The notes under the pieces are model-generated. The model was not told where the DNA came from. It searched no databases and saw only the letters and a program-made list of their open reading frames with translations. 64,000 nucleotides of DNA from Angiostrongylus vasorum (taxonomy: Eukaryota > Nematoda > Chromadorea > Rhabditida > Metastrongylidae). Position 1 is the first letter of the stretch. The number at the start of each line of letters is the position of its first letter. The stretch lies in the NCBI GenBank assembly GCA_018806985.1, contig JADANN010000411.1, forward strand, positions 1-64,000, read 5' to 3'. Position numbers and translations under genes: made by a program. Positions 39,450 through 50,204 of this stretch are shown here, in pieces.

Positions 39450-40830
39450 TGGTTTTGTAATCGACAAACTTTCGATGGTGTTTGCGAACGCTCTTCCCCA
39501 GACGGCAGCTTCGTCCATAAGTGGATTGAATGAATCCCATTTTATGGTGATTTTGAGACTTCGTTTTTTGGATTAAGCGGCTTCCTCTCTTATCCGCAAG
39601 AAATGAAATCTTGCACGAAGAACGCGATGACCTGATCACGTGTAGAATTTTAGAATAACAGCGACATCGGTTAGGCAAAGCTTTTGATTTACACTGATGT
39701 GGTCTATTTCTTTCTGGTACTCTCTATTGCGACACTCCCACGTCCACCGTTGAGGGTTGGGTTTCTGGAATTGCGAGTTACCATGATTGGTCTTGCTCTT
39801 CATGATAAACTCAGACATGCTCTCGCACTGCTCGTTCTCTTCTAATCCGTGGGACCCAATGTGACTTTCGTCAGATGTTCTTCTCCGTCCAATCTTAGCG
39901 TTAAAATCTCCAATGATGACCAGGAAGAATGTGCGGTCTTCTTTGTTGAACTTCTGGAAGTCCATACAGAAAGGTTCGACTTCGGCTTCGTCATAGTTTG
40001 ATGTCGGCGCGTAAACGACGAAGATTGTCAAAGCCGGTATTGATCCACATCTCCTCAATCTGCTGTATTCAAGTAGTTGGTATTGTCCGAATGAATCGAT
40101 ATCCGTGGCCAAACTAGTGTTGACAGGAACGCTAACACCGCCTTCTCCTCAATTTTAGCGTGTTCCAGGGGAACAGTTCTTCTTCGCTGTTATAGTCGGC
40201 GTTGAATGGGTGGCGACGTCTCTTCCGGGCCAGTCCGATGACGTCGTACCTTATCCTTCTTGCTTGTATGATCAAGTCTTCTGTCAAGGACTCAGATAAA
40301 AGAGTGAGTTTAAGTGCATTGTAGGTACATATGTCACCTTAGACCTTTGCGATTTAGTAGCTTAGAATGGCTCTGAGACTTTAGCAGCGTGTCCATACTC
40401 GTCCTAACCAATGTTGCCGAATCGCGTGCTCTTTCGGGGTCAGGGGGAAAGAGGCCAGTTCTTTTAGTATGTTTAGCTTTTTGATACACACGTATGGTTT
40501 CCTGAGCTCTGGACGGCTCTGAATGTGGGGTTGGGTATACTCACGAGTAGTTCCCCACTATCCCAGAGTGGACGGGGATCTAGTTTATTGGAGGCGAATT
40601 CTAGCCGCCTCTCATTTGCCTTGCTATTACCCGATTGAATGCTTTTGGCCGAGTTCACTCATGACAAAGGAGTTATGTGCCAAATCGGCCCAGCAGAAAC
40701 AGGAGGTCCATCCCCTGAATCCGTCTCCGTCTGAGGCATGCGAAGGTCGCTTTTGGCCCGCGACTTATCTGCGACCAAGAGAATCCCAGGTCGCCTTGCG
40801 CCTGATCAGCATGGTATCAATCTATGATGA
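39450..40830 (-). mobile_element. RTE-B LINE, copy 4 (minus), 5' part only
   Basis: 5' region (40,830-40,340), APE endonuclease (40,330-39,636) and the start of the connecting region (39,630-39,450). The element is cut off on its 3' side, unlike ordinary 5'-truncated LINE copies, which points to a later deletion or rearrangement. The endonuclease frame (40,112-39,636) keeps [18 protein letters not shown] and HGLEENEQCES. Confidence 0.7.
39636..40112 (-). pseudogene. RTE-B APE endonuclease, copy 4
   Basis: 158 codons: [61 protein letters not shown] with the conserved GDFN, then the CRNREYQKEIDHISVNQKLCLTDVAVI stretch. The C-terminal SDH catalytic motif lies past a frame break at 39,640. Upstream residues of the same domain are in other frames (40,140-40,330). 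Confidence 0.7.
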
Positions 40831-41681
40831 TGATGGGTGATCATCGTTTCATTTGGGTTTGTGATAAATAATGATAATGTGAATAATGAAGAAGAACACG
40901 GATGAAAATAAAATGATCAAATTCTGTTTCCTTCAAAATGATTAAAAGTTGTTTTTTGAAACAGATTCCTAATTATGCAAAAGTTTCCCAAAATTTCATT
41001 CTAAAAAAGTTTTTGCCCTAGCAAGGATTAGTTTTAAAAGTTATATTATTTCACTGTTGGTTGAAGATAAGCGTTAAAGAGACCAAGGATATATCTGTTA
41101 GAGAATAATCTCTGTTTTCGTATAAGGTACCCATGCAGAAACTCTCTACACAAAAAGGGATGTTCCTCACTCACTTGAACTTAAAACACCCTTGCGTAGA
41201 GTTGCTGGGACAATTCATTCTTCTGAAATTTTTCGTTCCTATCTGATGCACTTTCCCACATTTGTCGTAGAGGGATTGAATTAGCCCTTTGTGGAAACCG
41301 TTTCTTCTTTCGTGTTTTATCGCAAGCGGTGGCGACTCTATCAGATTGTGCTCACCTGAAAACTTTGAATCTACATCCTAACTTCACCTACTCCTCAAGG
41401 AATATAAGGAGGAACTTCGTTGCTCGTCTCTCTACTCACTTACATCCTTCTACTGTGATCACATTTTTATGCATCCTTGATTTATATGGTAGAATCACTG
41501 TATTGTGTCCCTCTTCCTCACAAGCATTTTTGATCACTGTTGTATGTTTTGTCCTGTGAGTGAAACGAAGATATTCTTATTCTTGTTTAAATTTACAGCT
41601 CTTGATCTATTTACATCCAACAAGCACAGAAGGTGTAAAATCGAGTGTATCCTTGCAGAAGCATAGTTCTTTGGACTGAGT
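40831..41681 (+). repeat. CLU unit, copy 3 (plus), 5' flank
   Basis: Matches 56,760-57,720 (less a SINE-1) and 61,300-62,090: TGATCAAATTCTGTTTCCTTC, TTCATTCTAAAAAAG, ATATCTGTTAGAGAATAA, GCAGAAACTCTCTAC and GATTGTGCTCACCTGAAAAC. The frame at 41,329-41,559 encodes TLSDCAHLKTLNLHPNFTYSS, a peptide stretch conserved in other CLU copies. No promoter element could be placed with confidence. Confidence 0.55.
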
Positions 41682-42238
41682 ATGAAGCATCTCCTCATTC
41701 TCATTGCCTTTGTTGGGACCACACTGGTAGGTTACTGTTTAACAATATGTAAAGATGACACCTCTCTGAATCACACTCAGAGGCGGTCATGCTCTTTTAG
41801 GCCTGCAGGAACAACAATGCTCAAGAGGAAATGAAAATGCGTGAGCCAATGCGGCCGAAGCAAAAGCAACCGGTGCCAGGGCCACAACGGCCACCGCAGC
41901 CAGGGCCACCAGGACCACCAGGAGAAGATGGGCCACCAGGGCCACTAGGACCACCAGGACTGGCTGGAGGACCAGGGCCACAAGGGGCACTAGGGCCACG
42001 AGGGCCACCAGGGCCAGTGGGCCCACAAGGGCCACCAGGGCCAGAAGGGCCACAAGGAGATATATTGGCAAAGCGATTCCGAAGGGTAGTGAAGGTAAAT
42101 AATACGAAGCACAAATTAGAGGTTGGGATAAAGAGTAAAGGAAGCCCAGTTACTGATGCGAGTAATTTAAATAAGGAGCACTTAATAAAAAGGCTGAAGA
42201 CCTCCAACACTAAGGTGCAAGATAAATTAGCAGATTAG
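41682..42238 (+). CDS. secreted collagen-like mini-protein, two exons, intact copy
   Basis: Exon 1 (41,682-41,726) encodes [15 protein letters not shown], a signal-peptide-like start. A 74-base intron (41,727-41,800) begins GTAGGTT and ends TTTTAG. Exon 2 (41,801-42,238) joins in phase 0 and encodes [16 protein letters not shown], a basic proline-rich stretch, 18 uninterrupted Gly-X-Y triplets (with many GPP), AKRFRR and a basic tail ending KVQDKLAD. Total about 160 residues. The triple-helix tract should trimerise extracellularly. It is much shorter than typical nematode cuticle collagens, has one Gly-X-Y block and only one cysteine, so it is not a standard cuticle collagen. The ATG, splice sites and phase are matched by three broken copies. 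The RFRR site could be a processing site; that is inference. Confidence 0.65.
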
Positions 42239-42639
42239 TGGCGAATTGGTAGTGACCAACTCATGCCACTGCAGAGTTTTCGTAATACACTTTCTGTAAT
42301 CATCAGTCGCCTAGCGCCGCTCTTTCAAGAGAGTTGTTTTGTAGTAATCAAATGCAGTGCCTAGTGGAATCCACAGCCTGTAGATAGTTCCAAACAATTA
42401 AAGAATTTGACATGTCTATCCAGAAATAACTGTGAAGGCAGACCAATGCTATGACCGTGTCTGACGAGCTTCTGGCTTCTACTTTCTCATCAAAGCCGCC
42501 TTAAAAAAGTTTAATCGCATAAAACTGTGATGATACTCCTCGTCTTCTGTGCTCTGCTGCGCAACAGATTGTACTAAAGTTTATTCCTGTCCTCTCGAGT
42601 CGCTGATGATTCTTGGGAGAACAGAGAATAACGATGGCT
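42239..42639 (+). repeat. CLU 3' flank, first part, and unassigned insert
   Basis: To about 42,372 it matches 62,660-62,790 (TGCCACTGCAGAG; GTAATCATCA; AAATGCAGTG). From there to 42,639 I see nothing I recognise. The matching flank resumes at about 46,560. Confidence 0.45.
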
Positions 42640-42974
42640 ATGAGTTTCTCCCTCATATGAGGAATCTCGAGCCGGTTAGTGGCCAGGCTACGTGGCGCGT
42701 GCCCAGGTGGCGCATAGGGGGTTGATCGCAGACCAAAAGCGACCACTGTTTGCCCTGAGACGGAGGTGGATCCAGTGGATGCTGTCCTTGTTCCTGCTGC
42801 GCCGATTTGACACATACTTTCTGCATTTCCAGGGCGTATTCATGCAGGCGTGTGTGGGTGCGTTCTGGTTTGTGCAGATTGTATTCTACGAGTCAATTCG
42901 GCCAAGAACCTGCAATCAAGTGGCAGAGAAGTATATGGGAGGCGGTTAGGAGTCGTCTATAACAAATAAGCTCC

Positions 42975-43947
42975 ATGTCCACTCTGGGAGAGCCTGGCAA
43001 GCTACCCGTGAGTACACCCAGCGGCCACGTTCAGAGCCCAGCAAGCTATACGTGGGTGTCAAGTATGCCAAACACAGTAAAAAAAAACGAGCCTCATTCT
43101 CCTGACCCCGAAAGAGTTCCCATTTTCGCAGCGTTGGGTAGGACGAGTACGGAGAGGCTGCTAAAATATCAGGGCCAATGGAAGCTGCTTGGATTTCAAA
43201 GAACTATGGTGACGATCTGTACCTACAATGCACGTACACTTACACTTACATCGGTGTCCTCGATAGAAGACTTGCTCACGCAAGCAAGAAGGATAAAGTA
43301 CGACGTCAACAGCCTGGCCGAGACGAGAAGACGCCAGCCTTTCAACGCCGTCTATGACACCGAAGAAGAACTGTTCCTCGGAACATGCGGCAGTAGAGCA
43401 GTTGGCGGCGTCGGCGTTCTCGTCAGCAAGAGTTTGTCCATGAACATCGAATCATTCAAACAACTTACAACCCGAATCGGTCGTTTACGATTAAAAACGA
43501 TGTGGATCAATTTCGGCTTTGGCAATCTTCGTCGTTTACGCGCCGACATCAAACTATGACGAAGAAGAACTCGAAGCATCCTATATGGACTTGGAGAAGT
43601 TCTACAGAGAAGACCATACAGTCTTAAAGGTCATCATTGGAGATTTTAACGCCAAGATTGGACCAAGAAGAACGTCTGAAGAACGTCACATTGGAACCCA
43701 CGGATCAGAATGGAACGAACAGGGTGAGCGGCAGTCTGAGTTTATCATGGCGACCAAGACAATCCATGGTAACTCGCAAATCCAAAAGCCCCACCCTCAA
43801 CGCTGGACGACGGAAGACCACATCATAGTAAATAGATGTTTTTGCCTAACCGATGTCGCTGTTATCCCAAAATTCTACACGGGATCAGACCACAGTGTCC
43901 TTCGTGCAAGTTTCTATTTCTCGCGGAAAAGAGAAAAAAGCCGCTAA
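42975..43947 (+). pseudogene. RTE-B APE endonuclease, copy 5, two frames
   Basis: Frame 1 (42,975-43,559): a basic N-terminal leader, VTICTYNARTLTLTSVSSIEDL, LAETRRRQPFNAVYDTEEELF and AVGGVGVLVSKSLS. Frame 2 (43,519-43,947): [32 protein letters not shown] and FYTGSDHSVLRASF with the catalytic SDH. The catalytic N, E, D, N and SDH residues are all present; the split near 43,520-43,555 is a single frameshift. Confidence 0.75.
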
Positions 43948-45528
43948 ATTCAAAAACCGAATTCACAGAACCACCGCAAACAGGGACTTATTCAATTCAT
44001 TAGTCGGTTGTTGGAAAGATGCCGTTGTCGACAACATCGACGAAGAATACGATCGGCTCATTCAACATCTTCACGTTAGCGCTATGAAGGCTGAGAGTTC
44101 GAAACTTACCAAAAGACGTTTGTCTTTAGAAACACTCGAGCTAATACGCCAGCGTGGAATCACAGGACCTGCAGGCAACCGCGATCTAACGTCCGGACTT
44201 GCAAAACAGTGCAGACAGGCGACAAAAAGAAGATCTTAAAGAGAGAAGAACAGCAGTAATGGTCGAATCTGCAGAGGCTGGGAAAAGCATGCGCAAAGCC
44301 CACCGAACCTTCGCAAATTACAAGACCAAAATGATTGCACTCAGACGCCCAGACGGAACTGTTACAGCGTCCAGAAAGGCAATGGAGAAAATCATTCACG
44401 AATACTACTCGGATCTCTTCGATAGCCACGTCCACCTTCCGTCATATGAAATATAGGAGGATGGATATGTTGTGACACCGGTTCTCCCTTCCGAAATCCG
44501 ACATGCCGTTTCGTCGGTGAAAAAATCGAATAACGCCAGGTCCGGACAGGATAAGACCAGAACACCTGAAGAGCCTTCCACCAGTCCCCATAAACACACT
44601 GGCTCGGCTCTTCACACGTTAATTGTCCGAATGCAAGGTCCCTACCCACTGGAAGACCAGCAAGACCGTGTTATTGTTGAAGAAGGTGTGACTTACAGGA
44701 TATCGACAACTATCGTCCAGTCTGCTTGTTGTCTGTCGTCTACAAACTTTTCACTCGAGTTATCCTAAACGGGATTGACAGAACACTGGACGAAGGACAG
44801 CCATGTGAGCAAGCAGGGTTTCGAAAAGCATTTAGTACGACGGACCACATCCACGGCAACAAGGCTCACTGAAGTATCGCGAGAGTACAAAAGACCGCTC
44901 TGTCTCACCTTCATCGGTTTACAAAAGCTCCTTTGATTCAGTCGAGATAGAAGCAGTCTTGGAAGCCGTGGATAGTCAAGGAGTCCCTACTCAGTACATA
45001 AAGATTCTTCGTGAACTGCACAAAAAATTTCACAATCAAGGTATCACCATTCTGCGACGATATTTTCATGGACGTCAAAAAGAGGAGTTAGGCAAGGCGA
45101 TACCAGCTCACCAAAATTATTTACCGCCACCCTCCAGAACGTCATGCGAACATTGGAATGGGATAACACAGGGAGTGAAAATCGTTTATCGGCAGTTACA
45201 CCATCTTCGCTTTGCTGATGACGTCGTCCTTATAACCCCAAACATTAGCCAAGCGGAACGTTTGCCGGCCGACTTTGATAAAGCCTGTGGAAAGATTGGT
45301 CTTCGACTAAATCTCACAAAAACGATGTTCATGAAGAACGGAATGGTCTCGCATGCCCCATTCATGCTCAACGGAACGAATCTTTGTGAATGCTCCAGTA
45401 ATGTCTATCTAGGTCGAGAAATCAATATGATGAGCGACCTAGCTCTAGAGCTGAGCAGAAGGAAACGAGCGGCTTGGGGTGCTTTCAGGAGTATCGAGGA
45501 TGTAGTGAAGAGAACAAGGAACACCTGA
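43948..45528 (+). pseudogene. RTE-B reverse transcriptase, copy 5
   Basis: Connecting region (RRLSLETLELIRQRG; ALRRPDGTVTASRKAMEKI), then RT fingers (GYVVTPVLPSEIRHAV, broken), YKLFTRVIL-like (44,740-44,770), EAVLEAVDSQGVPTQYIKIL (44,955-45,010), HLRFADDVVLITPNISQAE with an intact FADD, KACGKIGLRLNLTKTMFM and YLGREINMMSDLALELSRRK. The order is that of RTE-clade RT. Not translatable as one protein. Confidence 0.75.
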
Positions 45529-45539
45529 CTCCGTGCCCA

Positions 45540-46045
45540 CCTTTTCGACTCAACGGTACTTCTTGTCCTAACGTATGCGTCAGAAACTTGGTCGCTGCGT
45601 AAGCAGGATGAAAGGTCACTTAGCGTTATTGAATGCGCAGTGGAAAGGGCGATGCTAGGAGTATCCCGTTCCACACAAGTAAGGGAAGGGATCCGAAGCT
45701 CCGATCTGCGTCGACGATCAAAAATCAAAGATGCCGTTCTGTGCGCCAAACAATCGAGGATAAGGTGGGTCGGACACGTAATACGTATGGATGAAAACCG
45801 ATGGACAAGAGCCGTTAGAGACTGGAATCCTCGGGATGTTAAACGCAGTGCAGGAAGACCACCGTCTCGATAGTCGGAGTTCTTCACGAAAAGCCTAGAA
45901 GAAAGACATGATATTCGACGAGTCCCTAGAGCGAGCAGGACCCATTGGGCTACTCTTGCATGCGACAAGGGAAAAATGGAAGACTTACTGGCGCCCGCTC
46001 GAGTCACTAGACGATCAACGGGACTACAGGTGATACAGGAGATGA
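45540..46045 (+). pseudogene. RTE-B C-terminal region, copy 5
   Basis: YASETWSLRKQDERSLSV, SDLRRRSKIKDAVLCAKQSRI and VGHVIRMDENRWTRAVRDW (frame 45,640-45,873), then the 3' end of the element. This region is the best-conserved RTE-B segment; four copies align in this window. Confidence 0.7.
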
Positions 46046-46369
46046 GTTTATCTATTATAGATTTCCCAAGATTATAAAGGAAACCTAACGCGAAGAGGAT
46101 TATAGTGTGAGGAGGTTGCAGTTTATGCGAGAAATCAGAAACTACTAAGTGGTTTCCTACTATACCAGTGTTTGTTCTGAGTTGGAAAGCCTTGACTCTA
46201 AGGAAAGTGCCTTGAAAAAAAGGTTTATATGACATTAGTCACATTCTACCGACAATCGATGCTACAAATTATAGTGAGGTGAAAATACTGAGAGGCTTTA
46301 GGTCCCACTTCTTTGAAATCAAGAATACGGTTGAGCTATTGGACAACGCTTGGCGAGTTTCACCCGACT
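46046..46369. other. unassigned stretch
   Basis: No gene is seen and no similarity to the families named here apart from the R6 word at the end. Confidence 0.35.
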
Positions 46370-46500
46370 CCACTCAATGAATGCGATCCCATTTTTGCTT
46401 GGTTTTCAAGCGTTTTGATTTTGTTCCTGTTGCCCATCCAAGATCTTTATTTTAGACCTTTATGACATTATTACATAATGGACCGTTCAAAGTTCACAGG
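46370..46500 (+). repeat. R6, dispersed repeat copy
   Basis: CACTCAATGAATGCGATCCC, TTTCAAGCGTTTTGA, TGTTCC(T)G, AAGATCTTTATTTTAGACC and TTATTACATAATG recur in the same orientation at 53,565-53,690. Family unknown to me. Confidence 0.5.
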
Positions 46501-47561
46501 AAACAGCAACTGAGGGAGGGCGATTCAACTTGAGCAGAAATGACCAGTGACTGGAACATTCCAAAGACAGAACAACTTTGCAGAAACCCCTTATTACCAA
46601 GAACTTTGTTTATATCGTCGGTTGTTTAGATGGTGGACTTCGTGCTGGAAGACATCCAGAACAATTGAAGTGCTACTGTGAAACCACTCATTGAAGCAGC
46701 TTTCTGATGAAGACTGTACTGCATCCGAATTGCTATGAAGAAATAAACCTTTTTGTGCTCTTTGTTGCACTTGCATCCGTTAGTTGATTCTACAAAAAGC
46801 AGTATTGGAGGTGATGAAGCTAGTGTCAAAGTTCGTCCTCTTCCGCTGCTGAACGTAATAATTTAACATCAAAAAAAATTAATCCCTCGTTGACCACCCT
46901 TAACATTATTATCCAATGAATTGTTAAGGAAAACAATAAAAAATCTGTTTGAAGAAATAAGAAAACTCGTCGGAGGACCTAAACTTTTGGTTGCGATATT
47001 CAATGGTCCTCGATGCTCGACAAGAATGATCAATCTCTAGCAAGAAGACGTATCAGCTGTGGACACACGGCACTAATCATCGCGTCCGATTGCAAAATGT
47101 TAGCGCTAAAATGCTAGCACTGATAGAGGATTGTAGGCCGCCTGTAATGTAAACCCACTAGGTAGAATCTTTCCCTTCCGTCTAACGTCATTCGATCTCT
47201 TTTTACGCAAACCTCGTTATCAAACAATTACTCGGCTGAGTGAAGAAAAGGGCTTACTCAGGACTATATTCTAGAAACTTCCTCCTACGTCTTCACCGAA
47301 CTTTGGCCTGTTTGGCTTCCATCCGATATCAAAGCACAGCATTCGGCATTAATATAAGACCAGTAAAGGGAAAACTGTGGAGAAATCACTTCAAGTGGTA
47401 AAACATGGAGTCAGTTATGCTTTGCTTTTGCGCTAAGAACCGCTTTTGCCATGAATATCAATAATCACTGACTAACCGGAAGAGACACCATAGACGTTTA
47501 TTACTTTCTGTTGGGTCGCAGAGCTACAAGTTGGATCCGTCACTGTTGGAATACAACTAAC

Positions 47562-47611
47562 ACAGAGCCTTTGATCACAGAGCCTTTTGATCACAGAGCC
47601 TTTGATCACAG
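47562..47611 (+). repeat. 15-base tandem repeat, about three units
   Basis: ACAGAGCCTTTTGATC-type unit repeated three times (47,562-47,611), with one extra T in the middle unit. Not found in the other CLU copy. Confidence 0.7.
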
Positions 47612-47621
47612 TCCTTGACAG

Positions 47622-47803
47622 CCTGTTCTGATCGAGTATTACAAGGAATGTTACAAAGGTTCAGAGAAATTTAAAAATCCGAAATGCAAAAAGCTCGCCT
47701 TCAAACGATTTACCACGTACATTTTACTGAAAACTGCCGCAGAGTGAATCTCAAACATTGGCTATCTAAGCTTTATGTGGACCCTAAACTAGAACGATCA
47801 TAA
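47622..47803 (+). pseudogene. conserved second CLU gene, C-terminal exon (copy 3), one frameshift
   Basis: After a CTTGACAG acceptor (ending 47,621) the frame reads PVLIEYYKECYKGSEK, KCKKLAFKRFTTYI, and then shifts by one base near 47,735 before RRVN, SKLYVDPKLERS and a TAA at 47,801. The copy at 11,195-11,380 aligns through the same end. The same reading frame surviving on both sides of one shift supports past coding function. Protein family not recognised. Confidence 0.45.
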
Positions 47804-47810
47804 AGGCATT

Positions 47811-48573
47811 GCACGATAACGTATAGAGCAGTGTGATCGATCAAAATTGTGAGAACGTGGGAATGATACTTGTTTACATGAAAAATATCGTGGTATTTAT
47901 TATGGTACAAGGAAAGGACTAGCTAGTCCACATTGACTACAATTTTAGAACCACATATGCTCTGCTTGTGTAAAGAACTCAGCGAGATTCTAAAGTTATT
48001 CTCCAGTGGCGATTGTGGAGTGACGGTTAATGTCCATGTTTGTCTCGTGCCTTCACGTAAAATTTAAAATTTCTTTAATCGAGTATAAAGCATTTAGTGG
48101 AACTGCTGTCTCACTTATTCCTTATTCTTTGCTAGTTGTTCTTCACGAAGTTTCTTCAATCTATCCTATGGGCTACATGACAAGAGCGAAACGATGTTCG
48201 ATGTATTTGTTCTCGACAGCCGAACGTAAACCACAGATTTCGATGGCACTTTTTTTCTCAGCGATTAATAAGAAACAGTGCTTTATCAACTACCTATTCC
48301 TGTACTCGACCTGATAGTCTTTTGTTGCTGACAAAATACGCTTTGTTATTCAAAAATCTTCGTGGTAATTAACAGTTGAGTGCGAAAGTTCAATTGTCAT
48401 GGCTTTCAGAATTAGTCCGGCCGATAAGTTTGCTATTCCTGTTGCGTGTCATAGTTGTGTAACTCCCAACTGGAATCGGGTTCAAATGGTCGGGATATGA
48501 CTCTTACTAGGATGCTTCGTACGCAACACGCTAGAGAAATATTGAAAAGGCTGTGAACTAAAAAACCACAATA
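47811..48573. other. unassigned stretch
   Basis: No repeat family or gene that I can support. The frame at 48,030-48,314 (94 codons) has no recognisable domain. Confidence 0.35.
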
Positions 48574-48983
48574 ATGAAATCATCCACAAAGTATTTGCTC
48601 TGCTATTGGATATGTTTTGTTCTTAAGCATCACCGTGACCTAGTTTTCAAAACAGTGACATGCATCTGTCGTCCAGTTGATCTTTCTAATTTGTCAATGT
48701 TTGCGGTCAAGAGCGAGGAGAAGCCGTTCATACTCAGAAGCTTCTTCTATACGCGGGTGAGTGGTATACACGAGGGGTCATTGCATTCGTGAAATAACCC
48801 CATGGGTATCATTGCTTGGCTTGCGCATTTATGTGGTTTTTTAATTTTCTAAGTAAGCTTGAATTATTATTTTAGGAAGATTATTATTGGCATAAAATTA
48901 TCTTCATTCTATCTACCATATCTGCTGTATTCATGATGAACAAAGCACACGAGTCTTCGCCGCATGTCTTTTACAATGCCTAG
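48574..48983 (+). CDS. candidate two-exon host gene, small single-pass membrane protein
   Basis: Exon 1 (48,574-48,756) starts with ATG, is open for 61 codons and ends at a perfect G|GTGAGT donor. The intron is 119 bases and ends TTATTTTAG (48,875). Exon 2 (48,876-48,983) continues in phase 0 for 35 codons to TAG: EDYYWHKIIFILSTISAVFM, with one hydrophobic segment, then NKAHESSPHVFYNA. The product would be about 96 residues. The shape (basic N-terminal part and one membrane segment) recalls small mitochondrial inner-membrane subunits, but I do not recognise it. No repeat overlaps it. An upstream exon is possible. Moderate to low confidence. Confidence 0.4.
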
Positions 48984-49239
48984 TCGACTGCCTCTCTGTA
49001 TACTCGATCGTATCATGTGAGTGTTTCATGGCTTGTGATAACATGATTTGGATTCAGACTGTCTTGGAATCGCAAGCGCTACCATCCGAAAAGTATTGAG
49101 AAAGCTTTTAGGCGCAAGCGCGTATGCGAAATTTCAGCGGAGTTATTTATAATATCAAAGCAAATTGCCTTCAAGACAGTTAGGACATTCACCAGGCGTT
49201 TCCTCAACAGTTGAATAAAGGTAGTTTTTCAGAACTATG
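48984..49239. other. unassigned stretch
   Basis: Nothing recognised. Confidence 0.3.
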
Positions 49240-49650
49240 GCAATCTAGAATACTTTCGTAGACTGGTTGTCCAATGGTAATAGTCCGCTTCCCTACAATT
49301 AATCCGTACTGTCAGCATTAAACTATCTCTCACATTGCGACGCAATACCTTTGTGAAACCAGCATTAATTTGACAACAAGATAAACTATCAATGTCTTAT
49401 TCTACCTTTGAGCCAAAATGAGCTTGTTACAAAAAATTAATTAGGCAAGTGTTTTGGCACTTTTGCCTTCCTCAGAGCCGGATTCGAGTCGGGCATCTAT
49501 GGCCTTTCACTCTTGTTAAAGGGTATGCTGTACACAAGAACACTGTCAAGTGATATTGCTTCATTCTAAAGGAAATTCACATTACTCTTTTGGTTTCGAT
49601 GCTATTGCGAAGTCAGAGATCGTACTGTTCTGCTACGTAGGTTTCTATTG
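49240..49650 (+). repeat. R5, dispersed repeat copy
   Basis: Same-orientation match to 16,716-17,085, including ACAAGATAAACTATCAATGTC, AAGTGTTTTGGCACTTTTG and ATTACTCTTTTGGTTT. It lacks any LINE or transposase motif. Confidence 0.5.
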
Positions 49651-50204
49651 TAGGGTTTCAGTTCGGAGCTGAAACTTAGATAATTACATCCTTTCCTGCG
49701 TCCGACAAACACCTGATCTGATTATAATTTATAAATATTTACAATACGCATCCGAGACAGAAACACTATACGACCAGGTGAAGCCGTAGCTTATTTAAGT
49801 AGATAGAAAATGTAGCCATGTAGCCAAGTAGACTCAAATTCAGTTGTATGTGAAGGATTTTATGCCGCATTCAAGGACGTCTCACCTATTCGTTATTCTT
49901 TGCAGCAGTTCTTCTTCATTCTAACTCTCCCATCCATCCTTTAAGCTATTCTCGCTACCACCCATTTGATCTGGTTTCTCTCCACGCTACCACTTGCTCC
50001 TTACTTTTCTTCGTCATGTTTACTCCATGTGAAACTTCATTCTCATAGTACATCATCATCACCGAAATGTAGAAACCACTCTATTGTTTTCAAAGTAGCT
50101 CTTTGTTTATTTGTTTATGCGTGTTTATGAATCCCATTATCGTTTTCGCTCTTATAATGTTTACATTTCTTGATATCGTCATGTTGTTACTATTAAATCA
50201 CAGG
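49651..50204. other. unassigned stretch
   Basis: AT-rich with no gene or repeat family recognised. Confidence 0.35.

Larger units (their letters stand above)
42640..46045 (+). mobile_element. RTE-B LINE, copy 5 (plus), roughly full length
   Basis: 5' region (42,640-43,120; CCCTCATATGAGG as in copy 3), APE endonuclease (43,125-43,945), connecting region (43,950-44,455), RT (44,456-45,500; FADD at 45,211-45,222) and C-terminal region (45,540-46,045; AGGACCCATTGGGCTAC, ACTACAGGTGATAC). Most motifs are intact, but frameshifts near 43,520, 44,225, 44,460, 44,690, 44,850 and 45,527 break the frame. It lies in the 3' flank of the collagen-like gene. Confidence 0.8.
46560..47810 (+). repeat. CLU unit, copy 3 (plus), 3' flank resumed
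   Basis: Matches 62,830-63,540 (TGTTTAGATGGTGGAC; GAAGACATCCA; TGATGAAGACT; ATCAGCTGTGGACACACG; GTTATCAAACAATTACTCGG) and, complementary, 11,195-11,905. A conserved AATAAA (46,740 region) may be a polyadenylation signal for the collagen-like gene, as in copy 5 at 62,965; inference. Confidence 0.55.

Noticed and set aside
41682..41834. Unspliced 50-codon frame from the collagen-like ATG
   Set aside because: It stops just before the collagen frame; splicing of the 74-base intron joins exon 1 to the Gly-X-Y frame in phase, and the same donor and acceptor are kept in other copies.
41787..42210. Minus-strand frames rich in Ala, Leu, Val or Gly, Pro opposite the collagen-like gene
   Set aside because: Antisense artefacts of the Gly-X-Y repeats, which stay open in several frames.
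45405..46235. 276-codon minus-strand frame, the longest in the window
   Set aside because: It lies antisense to the RTE-B C-terminal region, has no domain and its reading is explained by the sense coding sequence.
48030..48314. 94-codon frame as a gene
   Set aside because: No domain, no splice partner, and length within chance.
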